Both the position numbers and the translations under genes were made by a program. Source: RGIG2206 sp045648425 (lineage in GTDB: Bacteria > Bacillota > Clostridia > Oscillospirales > Acutalibacteraceae). From it: a DNA stretch of 12,421 nucleotides. Of the stretch, positions 6,268 through 12,421 are shown in pieces; within the stretch, counting starts at the first letter, position 1, and each line of letters begins with the position of its first letter. The notes below the pieces were generated by a model, which saw only the letters and a program-made list of their open reading frames with translations, was not told the DNA's origin and did no database searches. The stretch spans positions 1-12,421 of the forward strand of contig JAZRNV010000112.1 of assembly GCA_045648425.1 (NCBI GenBank), read 5' to 3'.

Positions 6268-8325
6268 ATGAAAGAAAGTATGAATCCCTTATTTACTCCC
6301 TGGAAAATAGGTAATGTGGAAATTAAAAACCGCATTGTTATGTGTCCTATGGGCGGAACCTCCCTCTTTGGTTGGTTTGAGCTGGGCGGATGTCATTTTG
6401 ACAAGGAGGCCGCCGCTCTGTTTTTGGAAAGAGCCAACAATAACGTAGGTCTTATAATTCCCGGCATTGCTCCTTTGCGAGATACCTTTTGGGGCAAATG
6501 GCTGTGGCAAAACCCCAAGATGTTTGATGAGCTTAAGAGCTTTATGGATGAAATTCATAAAACAGGTGCCAAGCTGTTTGTTCAGCTTACCGCAGGTATG
6601 GGCCGCTCCTGGGCTATTACCGAATTGGTGGCACCCTTGCACAAAAATAAATTCACCCGTGCTATTCTTAAGCCGATTATTGACACTTCTCACGAATTGG
6701 CAAGCCCCAGTGAGCAACCCTCTCGCTGGGCACACGACATCATCTGCCCCGAAATGACGGTTGAACAGATTCACGAAATAATTGAGGCCTTTGCCAAAAC
6801 CGCCAAGCTTTGCCGAGATGCGGGAGTTGACGGTGTTGAGGTTCACGCCGTTCACGAGGGATATCTGCTTGACCAGTTTGCCATCGAATTTTTCAACAAG
6901 CGCACCGATGATTACGGCGGCAGCTTTGAAAACCGCTATCGCTTTGCCGCAGAGGTTGTTAAGGCCATCAAGGAAGAGTGCGGTGAAGATTATCCCGTTT
7001 CGTTGCGTTACTCGGTTGAGTCAAAAATGAAGGGCTTTTGCGAAGGCGCTATGCCCGGTGAGGAATATACCGAGGTGGGCCGCAATATGGCCGAATCGGA
7101 AAAGGCCGCCAAATATCTGCAGGACGCAGGTTATGATATGCTAAATGCCGATAACGGCACCTATGATTCTTGGTATTGGGCTCATCCGCCCATGTATATG
7201 CCCGAAAACTGCAATCTTGAGGATGTTGCCCACATCAAGCAGTTTGTAGATATTCCTGTCGTTTGTGCAGGCCGTATGGACCCTGAGGTAGGCGCCGAAG
7301 CTGTTGCCGAGGGTAAAATTGACGCTGTGGGCATTGCTCGCCAATTTTTGGTTGACCCCCAATGGATTACCAAGCTCATTGAGGACCGCTTAGAGGACAT
7401 TAAGCCCTGCATTTGCTGTCACGCAGGTTGCTTTAACTTTTCCTCCTCAAAGGGTCACGCCAACACCCAAGACCTGACAGACACTATGGGACTTGCCCGT
7501 TGCGCTCTCAACCCCGAAACAATGCAGTCAAAAAAATACAATATTACCCCTGCTAAAAGGAGCAAGCGCGTTGCCGTCATCGGTGGCGGTATAGGCGGTA
7601 TGGAGGCAGCTATTCTGCTTTCAAAGAGAGGCCACAAGGTCACCTTGTATGAAAAGTCAGATAAGCTGGGCGGTGTGTTTATTGCCGCGGCCGCTCCTTC
7701 CTTCAAGGAAAAGGACCGCGCCCTTATCGCCTGGTATATACGCGAGCTGTCAAAGCACCCCATAGAGGTTAAGCTCAACACAGAAATCACTGATGTCAAG
7801 TCGCTGGATGCTGATGAGATTATTGTTGCAACAGGTGCTGTTGCCAAAAGGATACCTGTTCAGGGTGCTGACAAGGCAGTTGAGGCGGTCGACTATTTGT
7901 TGGGCGCTGAAATGGGCGAAAAGGTTGCAGTTATCGGCGGCGGTCTGACCGGCTGTGAAATTGCCTACGACCTCTATCTTAAAGGCAAGCAACCGATCAT
8001 CGTTGAAATGCAGGATGACCTTATCACCACCAAGGGTGTATGTCTCGCCAACACCAGTTATTTGCGCGATTTCTTTAAAACCAACAATGTTCCCGTTTAC
8101 CTGGAAACATCTCTGTGCAAAATCGATGACGGCTCTGTCACTCTTAAGGACAAAGAAGGCAAAACCTTTGATGTTGAGGTTGACAATGTTGTTTTGTCGG
8201 TTGGATATAATCCTGCTCCCCTGGCCAAAAAAGGCGGCAAGATTCACGTTATAGGTGATGCCGCAAAGGTTGGCAACCTGCGCACCGTTATATGGGGCGC
8301 TTGGGACACCTGTATGAAAATTTGA
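6268..8325 (+). CDS. OYE-family flavo-Fe-S reductase (2,4-dienoyl-CoA / 2-enoate reductase-like)
   Basis: 685 residues. ATG at 6268 follows AGGAAAGGAA (6251-6260); the frame is open further upstream, but only through the previous terminator and this gene's promoter. Domain order is that of FadH, 2-enoate reductase and BaiCD/BaiH. An FMN-binding TIM barrel (about 5-370) begins NRIVMCPMGG and contains VHAVHEGYLLDQF (His193, His196, Tyr199) and DDYGGSFENR. A 4Fe-4S site follows with Cys381, Cys384, Cys388 and probably Cys412. Next come an FAD-binding GGGIGGMEAA (439-448) and an NAD(P)H-type GGGLTGCEIA (557-566). Such proteins pass electrons from NAD(P)H via FAD and the cluster to FMN, which reduces an activated C=C bond. 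Cys388 to Cys412 is spaced 23 residues apart rather than about 11. It is the first gene of an operon with AcnX (18-base gap), suggesting it reduces the product of the AcnX dehydratase, or feeds it. Substrate unknown. Confidence 0.9.
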   Translation: MKESMNPLFTPWKIGNVEIKNRIVMCPMGGTSLFGWFELGGCHFDKEAAALFLERANNNVGLIIPGIAPLRDTFWGKWLWQNPKMFDELKSFMDEIHKTGAKLFVQLTAGMGRSWAITELVAPLHKNKFTRAILKPIIDTSHELASPSEQPSRWAHDIICPEMTVEQIHEIIEAFAKTAKLCRDAGVDGVEVHAVHEGYLLDQFAIEFFNKRTDDYGGSFENRYRFAAEVVKAIKEECGEDYPVSLRYSVESKMKGFCEGAMPGEEYTEVGRNMAESEKAAKYLQDAGYDMLNADNGTYDSWYWAHPPMYMPENCNLEDVAHIKQFVDIPVVCAGRMDPEVGAEAVAEGKIDAVGIARQFLVDPQWITKLIEDRLEDIKPCICCHAGCFNFSSSKGHANTQDLTDTMGLARCALNPETMQSKKYNITPAKRSKRVAVIGGGIGGMEAAILLSKRGHKVTLYEKSDKLGGVFIAAAAPSFKEKDRALIAWYIRELSKHPIEVKLNTEITDVKSLDADEIIVATGAVAKRIPVQGADKAVEAVDYLLGAEMGEKVAVIGGGLTGCEIAYDLYLKGKQPIIVEMQDDLITTKGVCLANTSYLRDFFKTNNVPVYLETSLCKIDDGSVTLKDKEGKTFDVEVDNVVLSVGYNPAPLAKKGGKIHVIGDAAKVGNLRTVIWGAWDTCMKI

Positions 8326-8343
8326 TGAAAAGGAGTTTCTTAT

Positions 8344-9618
8344 ATGCTGTTAACCAAAGAACAAGAAGCCATACTTAATGGCGAAAAGGGCGAAGCACTT
8401 GCCAAGGTTATGAAAACTCTGGTTATGTACGGCGATGCTTTTGAGGCCGAAAAGCTGGTGCCCATTACATCAAAATACAACCACCTTGTAACATCCTTCG
8501 GCCTTAAGGTTATGTCGCCCGTTTACGACCTTATGCAGCAGCTGCTGGATGCAGGAGTCTGCTCAGACCAGCATTTTTCTGTGGACCCACGTCCCCTCGA
8601 CAAGAATGTGCCTGCAAATTTTTTGCAAAACTTCGTTTTCAATAAGTTTATGTATACAAAGCAGGGCTTTTATGAGGATCAGCTTGAAAAGCTGGGCCTG
8701 ATGGATAAAGATGCCTTTACCTGCACCTGCTATATGGATGAGGTGGGCAACAAGCCCCAAAAGGGCGATGTGCTCAGCTGGGCAGAATCCAGCGCCGTCG
8801 TTTATGCCAACTCGGTCTTGGGTGCCCGTTGCAACCGCAACTCCGGTATAATTGACATTATGGGCTCTATCGTTGGTTATGTGCCCTATTTCGGCCTGCT
8901 TACCGACGAAGGCAGAAAGGCCACCTGGATTGTTAAGGTTGAAACCACCAAAAAGCCCGAGGCACAGCTGTTGGGCTCTGCCATCGGTATGAAGGTTATG
9001 GAGGATGTGCCTTATGTTTTCGGCCTTGACAAGTGGATTGGCAACGAGCTTAACGATGCCGCTTGCGCCTATCTTAAAGATTTCGGTGCTGCTACTGCAT
9101 CCAACGGCGCGGTAGGCCTTTATCACATTGACGGCTTGACTCCCGAGGCAGTGGAGCTTAAGGACAAACTGATTGCCGAGGGTGCCAAGGAGTATATTAT
9201 TGATGATGCCGAGCTTGAAAGGGTGCAAAGAGAGTATCCCGTCGTTTGGAAAAATCCCAACGCTGCGCCCAAGCTTTGCTTTGTGGGTTGCCCCCATCTT
9301 TCTCTGGAGCAGCTTAAGAATTGGACCGATAACATTGAGTCGGCCCTCAAGGAAAAAGGCAAAAAGAAGGTTGTGATTCCCACCGTGCTCACCGCCGCGC
9401 CAAAGGTGCTTGAGGCCTTTAACCAAACAGAATATGCGGCCCGTCTTAAGGCAACGGGTGTTATTACATCCTACATCTGCCCCCTTATGTATATGAATAA
9501 TCCTCTTTGCAAAAAGATGCCCGTAATTACCTCTTCAAACAAGCTGCGCACCTATACCAGCGCCAGATATTACACCGACGCTCAAATTTTGGACACCATT
9601 ACAGGAGGTAAGAAATAA
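8344..9618 (+). CDS. aconitase X (AcnX) large catalytic subunit
   Basis: 424 residues, ATG at 8344 after AGGAG (8331-8335) with 8-base spacing. It matches the AcnX catalytic domain (formerly DUF521). The MLLTKEQEAILNGEKGEALAK-type start, the SVLGARCNRNSGI core (Gly160-Arg165) followed by GYVPYFGL, a GCPHLS motif with Cys316 and an SYICP motif with Cys379 are all typical. Cys residues of these motifs, with one or more from the TCTCY/GARCNR region, are the expected Fe-S ligands; which bind here is not certain. Characterised AcnX enzymes are hydro-lyases: cis-3-hydroxy-L-proline dehydratase in bacteria and mevalonate-5-phosphate dehydratase in archaea. The split form seen here needs the small subunit, encoded next with a 1-base overlap. 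A third activity is possible, since the upstream OYE reductase is not a standard partner of either known pathway. Confidence 0.9.
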   Translation: MLLTKEQEAILNGEKGEALAKVMKTLVMYGDAFEAEKLVPITSKYNHLVTSFGLKVMSPVYDLMQQLLDAGVCSDQHFSVDPRPLDKNVPANFLQNFVFNKFMYTKQGFYEDQLEKLGLMDKDAFTCTCYMDEVGNKPQKGDVLSWAESSAVVYANSVLGARCNRNSGIIDIMGSIVGYVPYFGLLTDEGRKATWIVKVETTKKPEAQLLGSAIGMKVMEDVPYVFGLDKWIGNELNDAACAYLKDFGAATASNGAVGLYHIDGLTPEAVELKDKLIAEGAKEYIIDDAELERVQREYPVVWKNPNAAPKLCFVGCPHLSLEQLKNWTDNIESALKEKGKKKVVIPTVLTAAPKVLEAFNQTEYAARLKATGVITSYICPLMYMNNPLCKKMPVITSSNKLRTYTSARYYTDAQILDTITGGKK

Positions 9619-10061
9619 TGAAACAGTTTAAAGGACGCGTTGTTACCCCCGGTGAGGTAACCGCCGAGGCCGTTGTTACCACTGAGGGCTTTAACACCCT
9701 GGCCTCCTTTCAGATGGCTCTGCAGTTTGGTGATAAAGAGGTTAAGTGCGGTGACCAAAATAACAAGCAGCTGCACGGCAAACCCCTCATCAACAAGGCA
9801 CTTTGCCTGCCTCAAACCATTGGCTCCACCACCGGCGGATTGGTGCTCTATTGTGCCTGCGCCATGGAGAAAAATCCTGCCTGTATGCTTTTTGCCAACC
9901 ATATTGACTCCCTTGCCGCGGCAGGTGCCGTTTTGGCCGATGTGTGGGTAGACAGCGTGTCTATGCCCGTTATCGACTGCCTTGGTGATGAATTCCTCAG
10001 CTATGTTAAAGACGGTATGAAAATCACCGTCAAAGAGGGCGGCATTGTAGAGGTTGAATAA
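9618..10061 (+). CDS. aconitase X (AcnX) small swivel subunit
   Basis: 147 residues, the AcnX swivel domain (formerly DUF126). Its ATG overlaps the stop of the large subunit in TAATG (9616-9620), and AGGAGG (9603-9608) sits inside the end of the upstream gene, so translation is coupled, as expected for subunits needed in equal amounts. The start FKGRVVTPGEVTAEAVV is typical, and GSTTGGLVLY (about residues 74-83) corresponds to the family GS-S/T-x-G loop, whose serine supports catalysis in the AcnX active site. The FANHIDSLAAAGAVLADVWV region matches the conserved part of the domain. The proline/glycine spacing around the loop is normal, so the subunit looks intact. It forms one active site together with the large subunit. 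It ends the operon; a terminator follows after about 20 bases. Confidence 0.9.
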   Translation: MKQFKGRVVTPGEVTAEAVVTTEGFNTLASFQMALQFGDKEVKCGDQNNKQLHGKPLINKALCLPQTIGSTTGGLVLYCACAMEKNPACMLFANHIDSLAAAGAVLADVWVDSVSMPVIDCLGDEFLSYVKDGMKITVKEGGIVEVE

Positions 10062-10081
10062 CTGTAAGCTTAATAAATAAC

Positions 10082-10112
10082 CCCCCCGCATAGCGGGGGG
10101 TATTTCATTTTC
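10082..10112 (+). terminator. terminator of the OYE-AcnX operon
   Basis: CCCCCCGC (10082-10089) and GCGGGGGG (10093-10100) form a very GC-rich 8-bp stem with a three-base loop, followed by TATTTCATTTT (10101-10111). It begins 20 bases after the stop of the small AcnX subunit. Confidence 0.85.
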
Positions 10113-10138
10113 GGGCATAGCCCTATACGATATTGGCG

Positions 10139-10160
10139 GCGCACAAGTGCGCTTTTTGTT
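10139..10160 (+). terminator. terminator-like hairpin
   Basis: GCGCA (10139-10143) and TGCGC (10148-10152) with a CAAG loop, followed by TTTTTGTT. No gene ends immediately before it apart from the already terminated operon, so it is either a backup terminator or part of the repeat cluster. Confidence 0.5.
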
Positions 10161-10216
10161 GGCCTGCCAGCCACGCACCGGTTACTGGCCACCCATAAAT
10201 GGGTTGTAAGTCTTTG

Positions 10217-10333
10217 CCGGCCCCCTTTGTCAGGGGAGCTGTCGGGGGCAGCCGACTGAGGGGTAGTCTTTCCTTTTCTCTCCCTCCGTCTTTTTGCTTC
10301 GCAAAAATCCACCTCCCTCGTCAGAGGGAGGCA
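10217..10333. repeat. MITE-like composite palindromic repeat
   Basis: The two ends are imperfect inverted copies: GCCCCCTTTGTCAGGGGAG-type sequence on the left and, on the opposite strand at the right, GCCTCCCTCTGACGAGGGAG. Inside are further hairpins: CCCCT/AGGGG (10222-10236), GTCGG/CCGAC (10241-10256), TTTTTG/CAAAAA (10291-10307) and CCTCCCTC/GAGGGAGG (10312-10331). There is no coding capacity. Similar CTCCCT...GAGGGAGG hairpin elements occur many times between genes in gut Oscillospiraceae-type genomes, to my recollection. I see no clear target-site duplication. Confidence 0.55.
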
Positions 10334-10401
10334 GGACATAAAGCGCTTTCTGCGTTTGCCTTTGATTTCTGCAATTTTTGTTCATCGGTAATCCTCTTTT
10401 G

Positions 10402-10430
10402 AACCACGCGACTATCGCGTGGTTTTCGTT
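10402..10430 (+). terminator. 10-bp hairpin with short T tail
   Basis: AACCACGCGA (10402-10411) and TCGCGTGGTT (10415-10424) form a perfect 10-bp stem with a three-base loop, continuing into TTTTCGTT. It faces the convergent phosphoesterase transcript and may stop read-through from the left, or terminate a small RNA from the palindrome cluster. Confidence 0.5.
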
Positions 10431-10432
10431 AT

Positions 10433-10469
10433 ACAAAAAAGCACTGCAAAGAAAAATCTGCAGTGCTTT
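10433..10469 (-). terminator. terminator of the metallophosphoesterase gene
   Basis: On the minus strand AAAGCACTGCA (10469-10459) pairs with TGCAGTGCTTT (10448-10438) around a 10-base loop, and the tail continues as TTTTTTGTAT. It lies 8 bases after the stop codon. Confidence 0.88.
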
Positions 10470-10477
10470 GATTATAT

Positions 10478-12250
10478 TTATAAAAGGCCTAAAAGCCGTT
10501 GTTTTATAATAAGCGCGTCGGCCGAATCAATATTGCCCGAGCCGTCACAATCAAGCTTTGCCAGCTGCTCGTCGGTAAGGGTGATTGAATCGATCAAGTA
10601 AAGGGTTGCCAAGCTGAAATCGCCAGAGGATATGCAACCGTCAAGATTTACGTCTCCCACACCGATTTCCGCCTCGATGACGTTCATTTCAAAGCTGTAG
10701 AAGTTGTCGGTCTGAAAATACTGGTCGCGGATGGTTGAGTAATATCTGACCGTAACGTCCTTGCCGTCCTCTGAAAAATAGAGCATGGCGACCATTCCGC
10801 AAGACCCTTGATCTTTGTCAATGCTTTGAGGGTCAACCATCATATGGGTTACTACGTTGCCCTTGTCTCCTACAACCTGAGTGGTCTGAACGGTATCGGA
10901 TGAAATATGTCCGCAGGCGGCAAGCACAATATTGTCGTGCTTGCTTACAAGCTTTTGCCAAATATCCTCACCGTTGTTTTCGCCGCCGTATTTGGTGGCA
11001 GGATAGGTATCGTTGGCATCGTGGGTAGTGCCGTCGCTGTAAAGATAAATGTGGGTCGTGATTATAACGTTGTAGTCGGGGTGCGCCTCTATTATATCAC
11101 TTGCCCAGTCAAGCACCTTATCCCCTGCACCGATATCTAACGTGAAAATAAGATATTTAATTTTGCCTATTCTGATTTTGCGATAGGTGTTTTCGAGCTT
11201 GTCGTCATATTGACCGTCAAAAGAACTTTTATATGCTTCCGTGTTAAAGGTAGCGTTAAACTTTGCTGTGCTGTCGTGGTTGCCTCTTACCAAAGAATAG
11301 GGCACGACGCCGTCAAGCTTTGAAATTTGTGTTAAGTTATTAGACCATTCGCTGTCGGCATCCTTTTCGGTGTAGTCACCCATATGCATAACGTATTGAA
11401 TGTTTTGCGATTCTTTGTTGGCAACAATCCAATCGTATATATCGCACAGCTTATCGGGTGAACTGTATGACACCGTCTGGGTATCGCCTATAATGGCAAA
11501 GGAGTAGGCGTAGTCGCCTACGGGTTCTGCTTCTTCGGGGTCAATCCAGGTTTTTGTGTATCTGACGTCATAGCCGTTGCCGCTTAAATCGGTATATACC
11601 GTGCCAACGGGTTGAGCCGACAAATTCCAGGCGGCAATAAGAGATTCGTTGCCGTAACCGTTGTAATCATCGGCAATTTCATCCGCTGTACGAGCATCCT
11701 CATACAAGGCGACAGAGCGGATACTGCCCAAAAACGAACAGCTGTTGTTGGTTCGTGGGTCACCGCCTATCATTGGGGCCGAGCTGAACTTAATATCGGG
11801 CAAAGCTTTAGCCACACTGCCCTTAAGCTCACCGTTAACGTAGCAGCTGAGGGTGCCCGCTGCTCTGTCAATTGTAATGGCCAGATGGAGCCATTCACCC
11901 GTGCGCACGTCAACGTCGGTAAAAATGTAGTCAACCGCATCGGAATCTTTGGCTTTGTAATAAATTCTGGGGTTGCCGCTTTTATGAATTTCAAAGCTGA
12001 GAGAATTGGCGGTGGAAGAGCTGTAATTGCCCAGAATTACACCTGCCCTTTTTGAAGAAGAAAGATCCTTCGGCACCTTGATCCATGCCTCGTACGTGTT
12101 GGGGGATGATGAAAAATTCTTTGTTACCTTGTATGCGTCTTTATAGGTAAACGATACCCCGTCGGAGCTTGCGGCATCCGCCTTGGACGGAACAAAGAAC
12201 AAAAGGGCGAAAATCAGCGCAACTGAAACCAACCTTTTTAACACTTTCAT
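10478..12250 (-). CDS. secreted LamG - metallophosphoesterase - dockerin protein
   Basis: 590 residues; ATG at 12250 with AGGTAGG upstream. A signal peptide covers about residues 1-26 (basic start, hydrophobic core, cleavage after ADA). A concanavalin/LamG_3-like domain spans about 35-215, ending in the typical ALYEDARTADEIADDY region. A calcineurin-like metallophosphoesterase follows (about 248-515): GDTQ (Asp256), GDYTE (Asp292), GNHD (Asn324, His325), THIY (His400) and GHIS (His448). The usual DxH and GHxH are changed to DTQ and GHIS. The C-terminus is a type I dockerin with two calcium loops, DVNLDGCISSGD (533-544) and the loop starting at Asp567. So the protein is exported and probably docked on a cohesin scaffold or cell-surface partner; LamG suggests carbohydrate or protein binding. 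The phosphoester substrate is unknown. Monocistronic, converging on the OYE-AcnX operon. Confidence 0.9.
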   Translation of the reverse strand: MKVLKRLVSVALIFALLFFVPSKADAASSDGVSFTYKDAYKVTKNFSSSPNTYEAWIKVPKDLSSSKRAGVILGNYSSSTANSLSFEIHKSGNPRIYYKAKDSDAVDYIFTDVDVRTGEWLHLAITIDRAAGTLSCYVNGELKGSVAKALPDIKFSSAPMIGGDPRTNNSCSFLGSIRSVALYEDARTADEIADDYNGYGNESLIAAWNLSAQPVGTVYTDLSGNGYDVRYTKTWIDPEEAEPVGDYAYSFAIIGDTQTVSYSSPDKLCDIYDWIVANKESQNIQYVMHMGDYTEKDADSEWSNNLTQISKLDGVVPYSLVRGNHDSTAKFNATFNTEAYKSSFDGQYDDKLENTYRKIRIGKIKYLIFTLDIGAGDKVLDWASDIIEAHPDYNVIITTHIYLYSDGTTHDANDTYPATKYGGENNGEDIWQKLVSKHDNIVLAACGHISSDTVQTTQVVGDKGNVVTHMMVDPQSIDKDQGSCGMVAMLYFSEDGKDVTVRYYSTIRDQYFQTDNFYSFEMNVIEAEIGVGDVNLDGCISSGDFSLATLYLIDSITLTDEQLAKLDCDGSGNIDSADALIIKQRLLGLL

Positions 12251-12291
12251 ATAGCAAACCTACCTTGCGTTATTTTTTGTAAGCATAACAC

Positions 12292-12321
12292 ATTATCAAA
12301 ATGTTTGCAAGACCTTTTCAA
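12292..12321 (-). promoter_or_regulatory. probable promoter of the metallophosphoesterase gene
   Basis: Read on the minus strand: TTGAAA (12321-12316, 5 of 6), an 18-bp spacer and GATAAT (12297-12292, 5 of 6). An overlapping alternative is TTGCAA (12310-12305), 17 bp, and TATGCT (12287-12282) with a TG one base before it. Either puts the transcript start about 25-35 bases before the start codon. I cannot decide between them. Confidence 0.55.
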
Positions 12322-12357
12322 CAAATGGCAAAAAACTTCATTGACAAATGTATTTAT

Positions 12358-12421
12358 TCATGGCTGTTGAGTAATCGCCTTTGCCAAACCGTCAAGAATA
12401 TCAGAGCAGGGCTTGCCGTCG
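12358..12421 (-). CDS. C-terminus of an unidentified gene, cut by the window edge
   Basis: The minus strand is open from the right edge for 20 codons and ends in TGA (12360-12358), giving the sequence DGKPCSDILDGLAKAITQQP. The codons match those of neighbouring genes and the ending looks like an amphipathic helix, so a real gene tail is likely. The fragment is too short to name. It lies 107 bases upstream of the phosphoesterase gene on the same strand; I see no strong terminator between them, but a promoter for the next gene fits in the gap. Confidence 0.45.
   Translation of the reverse strand, partial: DGKPCSDILDGLAKAITQQP

Larger units (their letters stand above)
10113..10435. other. non-coding palindrome cluster, no gene
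   Basis: This stretch between the operon terminator and the terminator of the convergent phosphoesterase gene holds no believable gene; short open frames on both strands are run-through of repeats. It holds at least six stem-loops in series: 10139-10152, 10191-10204, 10222-10236, 10241-10256, 10291-10307, 10312-10331 and 10402-10424. The number of hairpins is far above what transcription termination needs, so dispersed repeat elements have probably inserted here. Confidence 0.7.

Noticed and set aside
8563..9426. 287-codon open frame on the minus strand inside the AcnX large-subunit gene.
   Set aside because: The plus-strand frame carries all AcnX motifs. The antisense frame is a shadow of its codon bias, with no promoter, binding site or recognisable domain.
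10217..10333. CRISPR array.
   Set aside because: The palindromes differ in sequence and spacing; there are no equal repeats separated by equal spacers.
10199..10436. Small open frames on both strands in the palindrome cluster.
   Set aside because: They consist of the repeat hairpins read as codons, with low-complexity Ser/Pro/Arg composition and no ribosome binding site.

Overview
The window looks like a chromosomal piece of an anaerobic, gut- or rumen-type Clostridia (Oscillospiraceae-like). The evidence is near-consensus sigma-A promoters, AGGAGG-type ribosome binding sites, compact rho-independent terminators, a secreted protein with a C-terminal type I dockerin, and oxygen-sensitive Fe-S enzyme families. 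The taxonomic placement is an inference. Most of the window has mixed composition, but the first ~1.1 kb is clearly AT-richer.

Layout. 1-340: AT-rich intergenic DNA with a near-perfect stem-loop (96-125) and a strong extended -10 promoter. 341-955: a lipoprotein with BspA-type leucine-rich-repeat remnants, closed by a terminator. 1107-2762: a cytoplasmic DUF4091 / GH123-like glycoside hydrolase with its own promoter. 2955-3600: two small membrane proteins (TM2-like, then DUF2752) with a terminator between them. 3601-3629: a bidirectional terminator shared with the convergent gene. 3628-5712 (minus): a signal-less GH78 alpha-L-rhamnosidase-type enzyme. 5738-5801: back-to-back divergent promoters. 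5824-6135: a double zinc-ribbon protein. 6196-10112: a self-contained three-gene operon with its own promoter and terminator. 10113-10435: a non-coding cluster of palindromes. 10478-12250 (minus): a secreted LamG - metallophosphoesterase - dockerin protein. 12358-12421 (minus): the last 20 codons of a gene cut by the window edge.

The most interesting unit is the operon at 6268-10061. It encodes an Old Yellow Enzyme/2,4-dienoyl-CoA-reductase-type flavo-Fe-S reductase, followed by both subunits of an aconitase X (AcnX) enzyme: the large catalytic subunit and the small swivel subunit, the latter translationally coupled through a TAATG overlap. Characterised AcnX enzymes are dehydratases of hydroxy acids (cis-3-hydroxy-L-proline, mevalonate 5-phosphate). 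OYE-FeS proteins reduce activated C=C bonds. Together they suggest dehydration of a hydroxy acid followed by reduction of the resulting alkene or enamine, that is, a two-step anaerobic removal of a hydroxyl group. The substrate cannot be read from sequence, and no transporter or regulator lies in the unit.

The remaining genes fit a glycan-using lifestyle: two cytoplasmic glycosidases that would act on imported oligosaccharides, and one exported dockerin-bearing phosphoesterase. Nearly every gene has its own promoter and terminator, so apart from the OYE-AcnX operon the neighbours need not act together.
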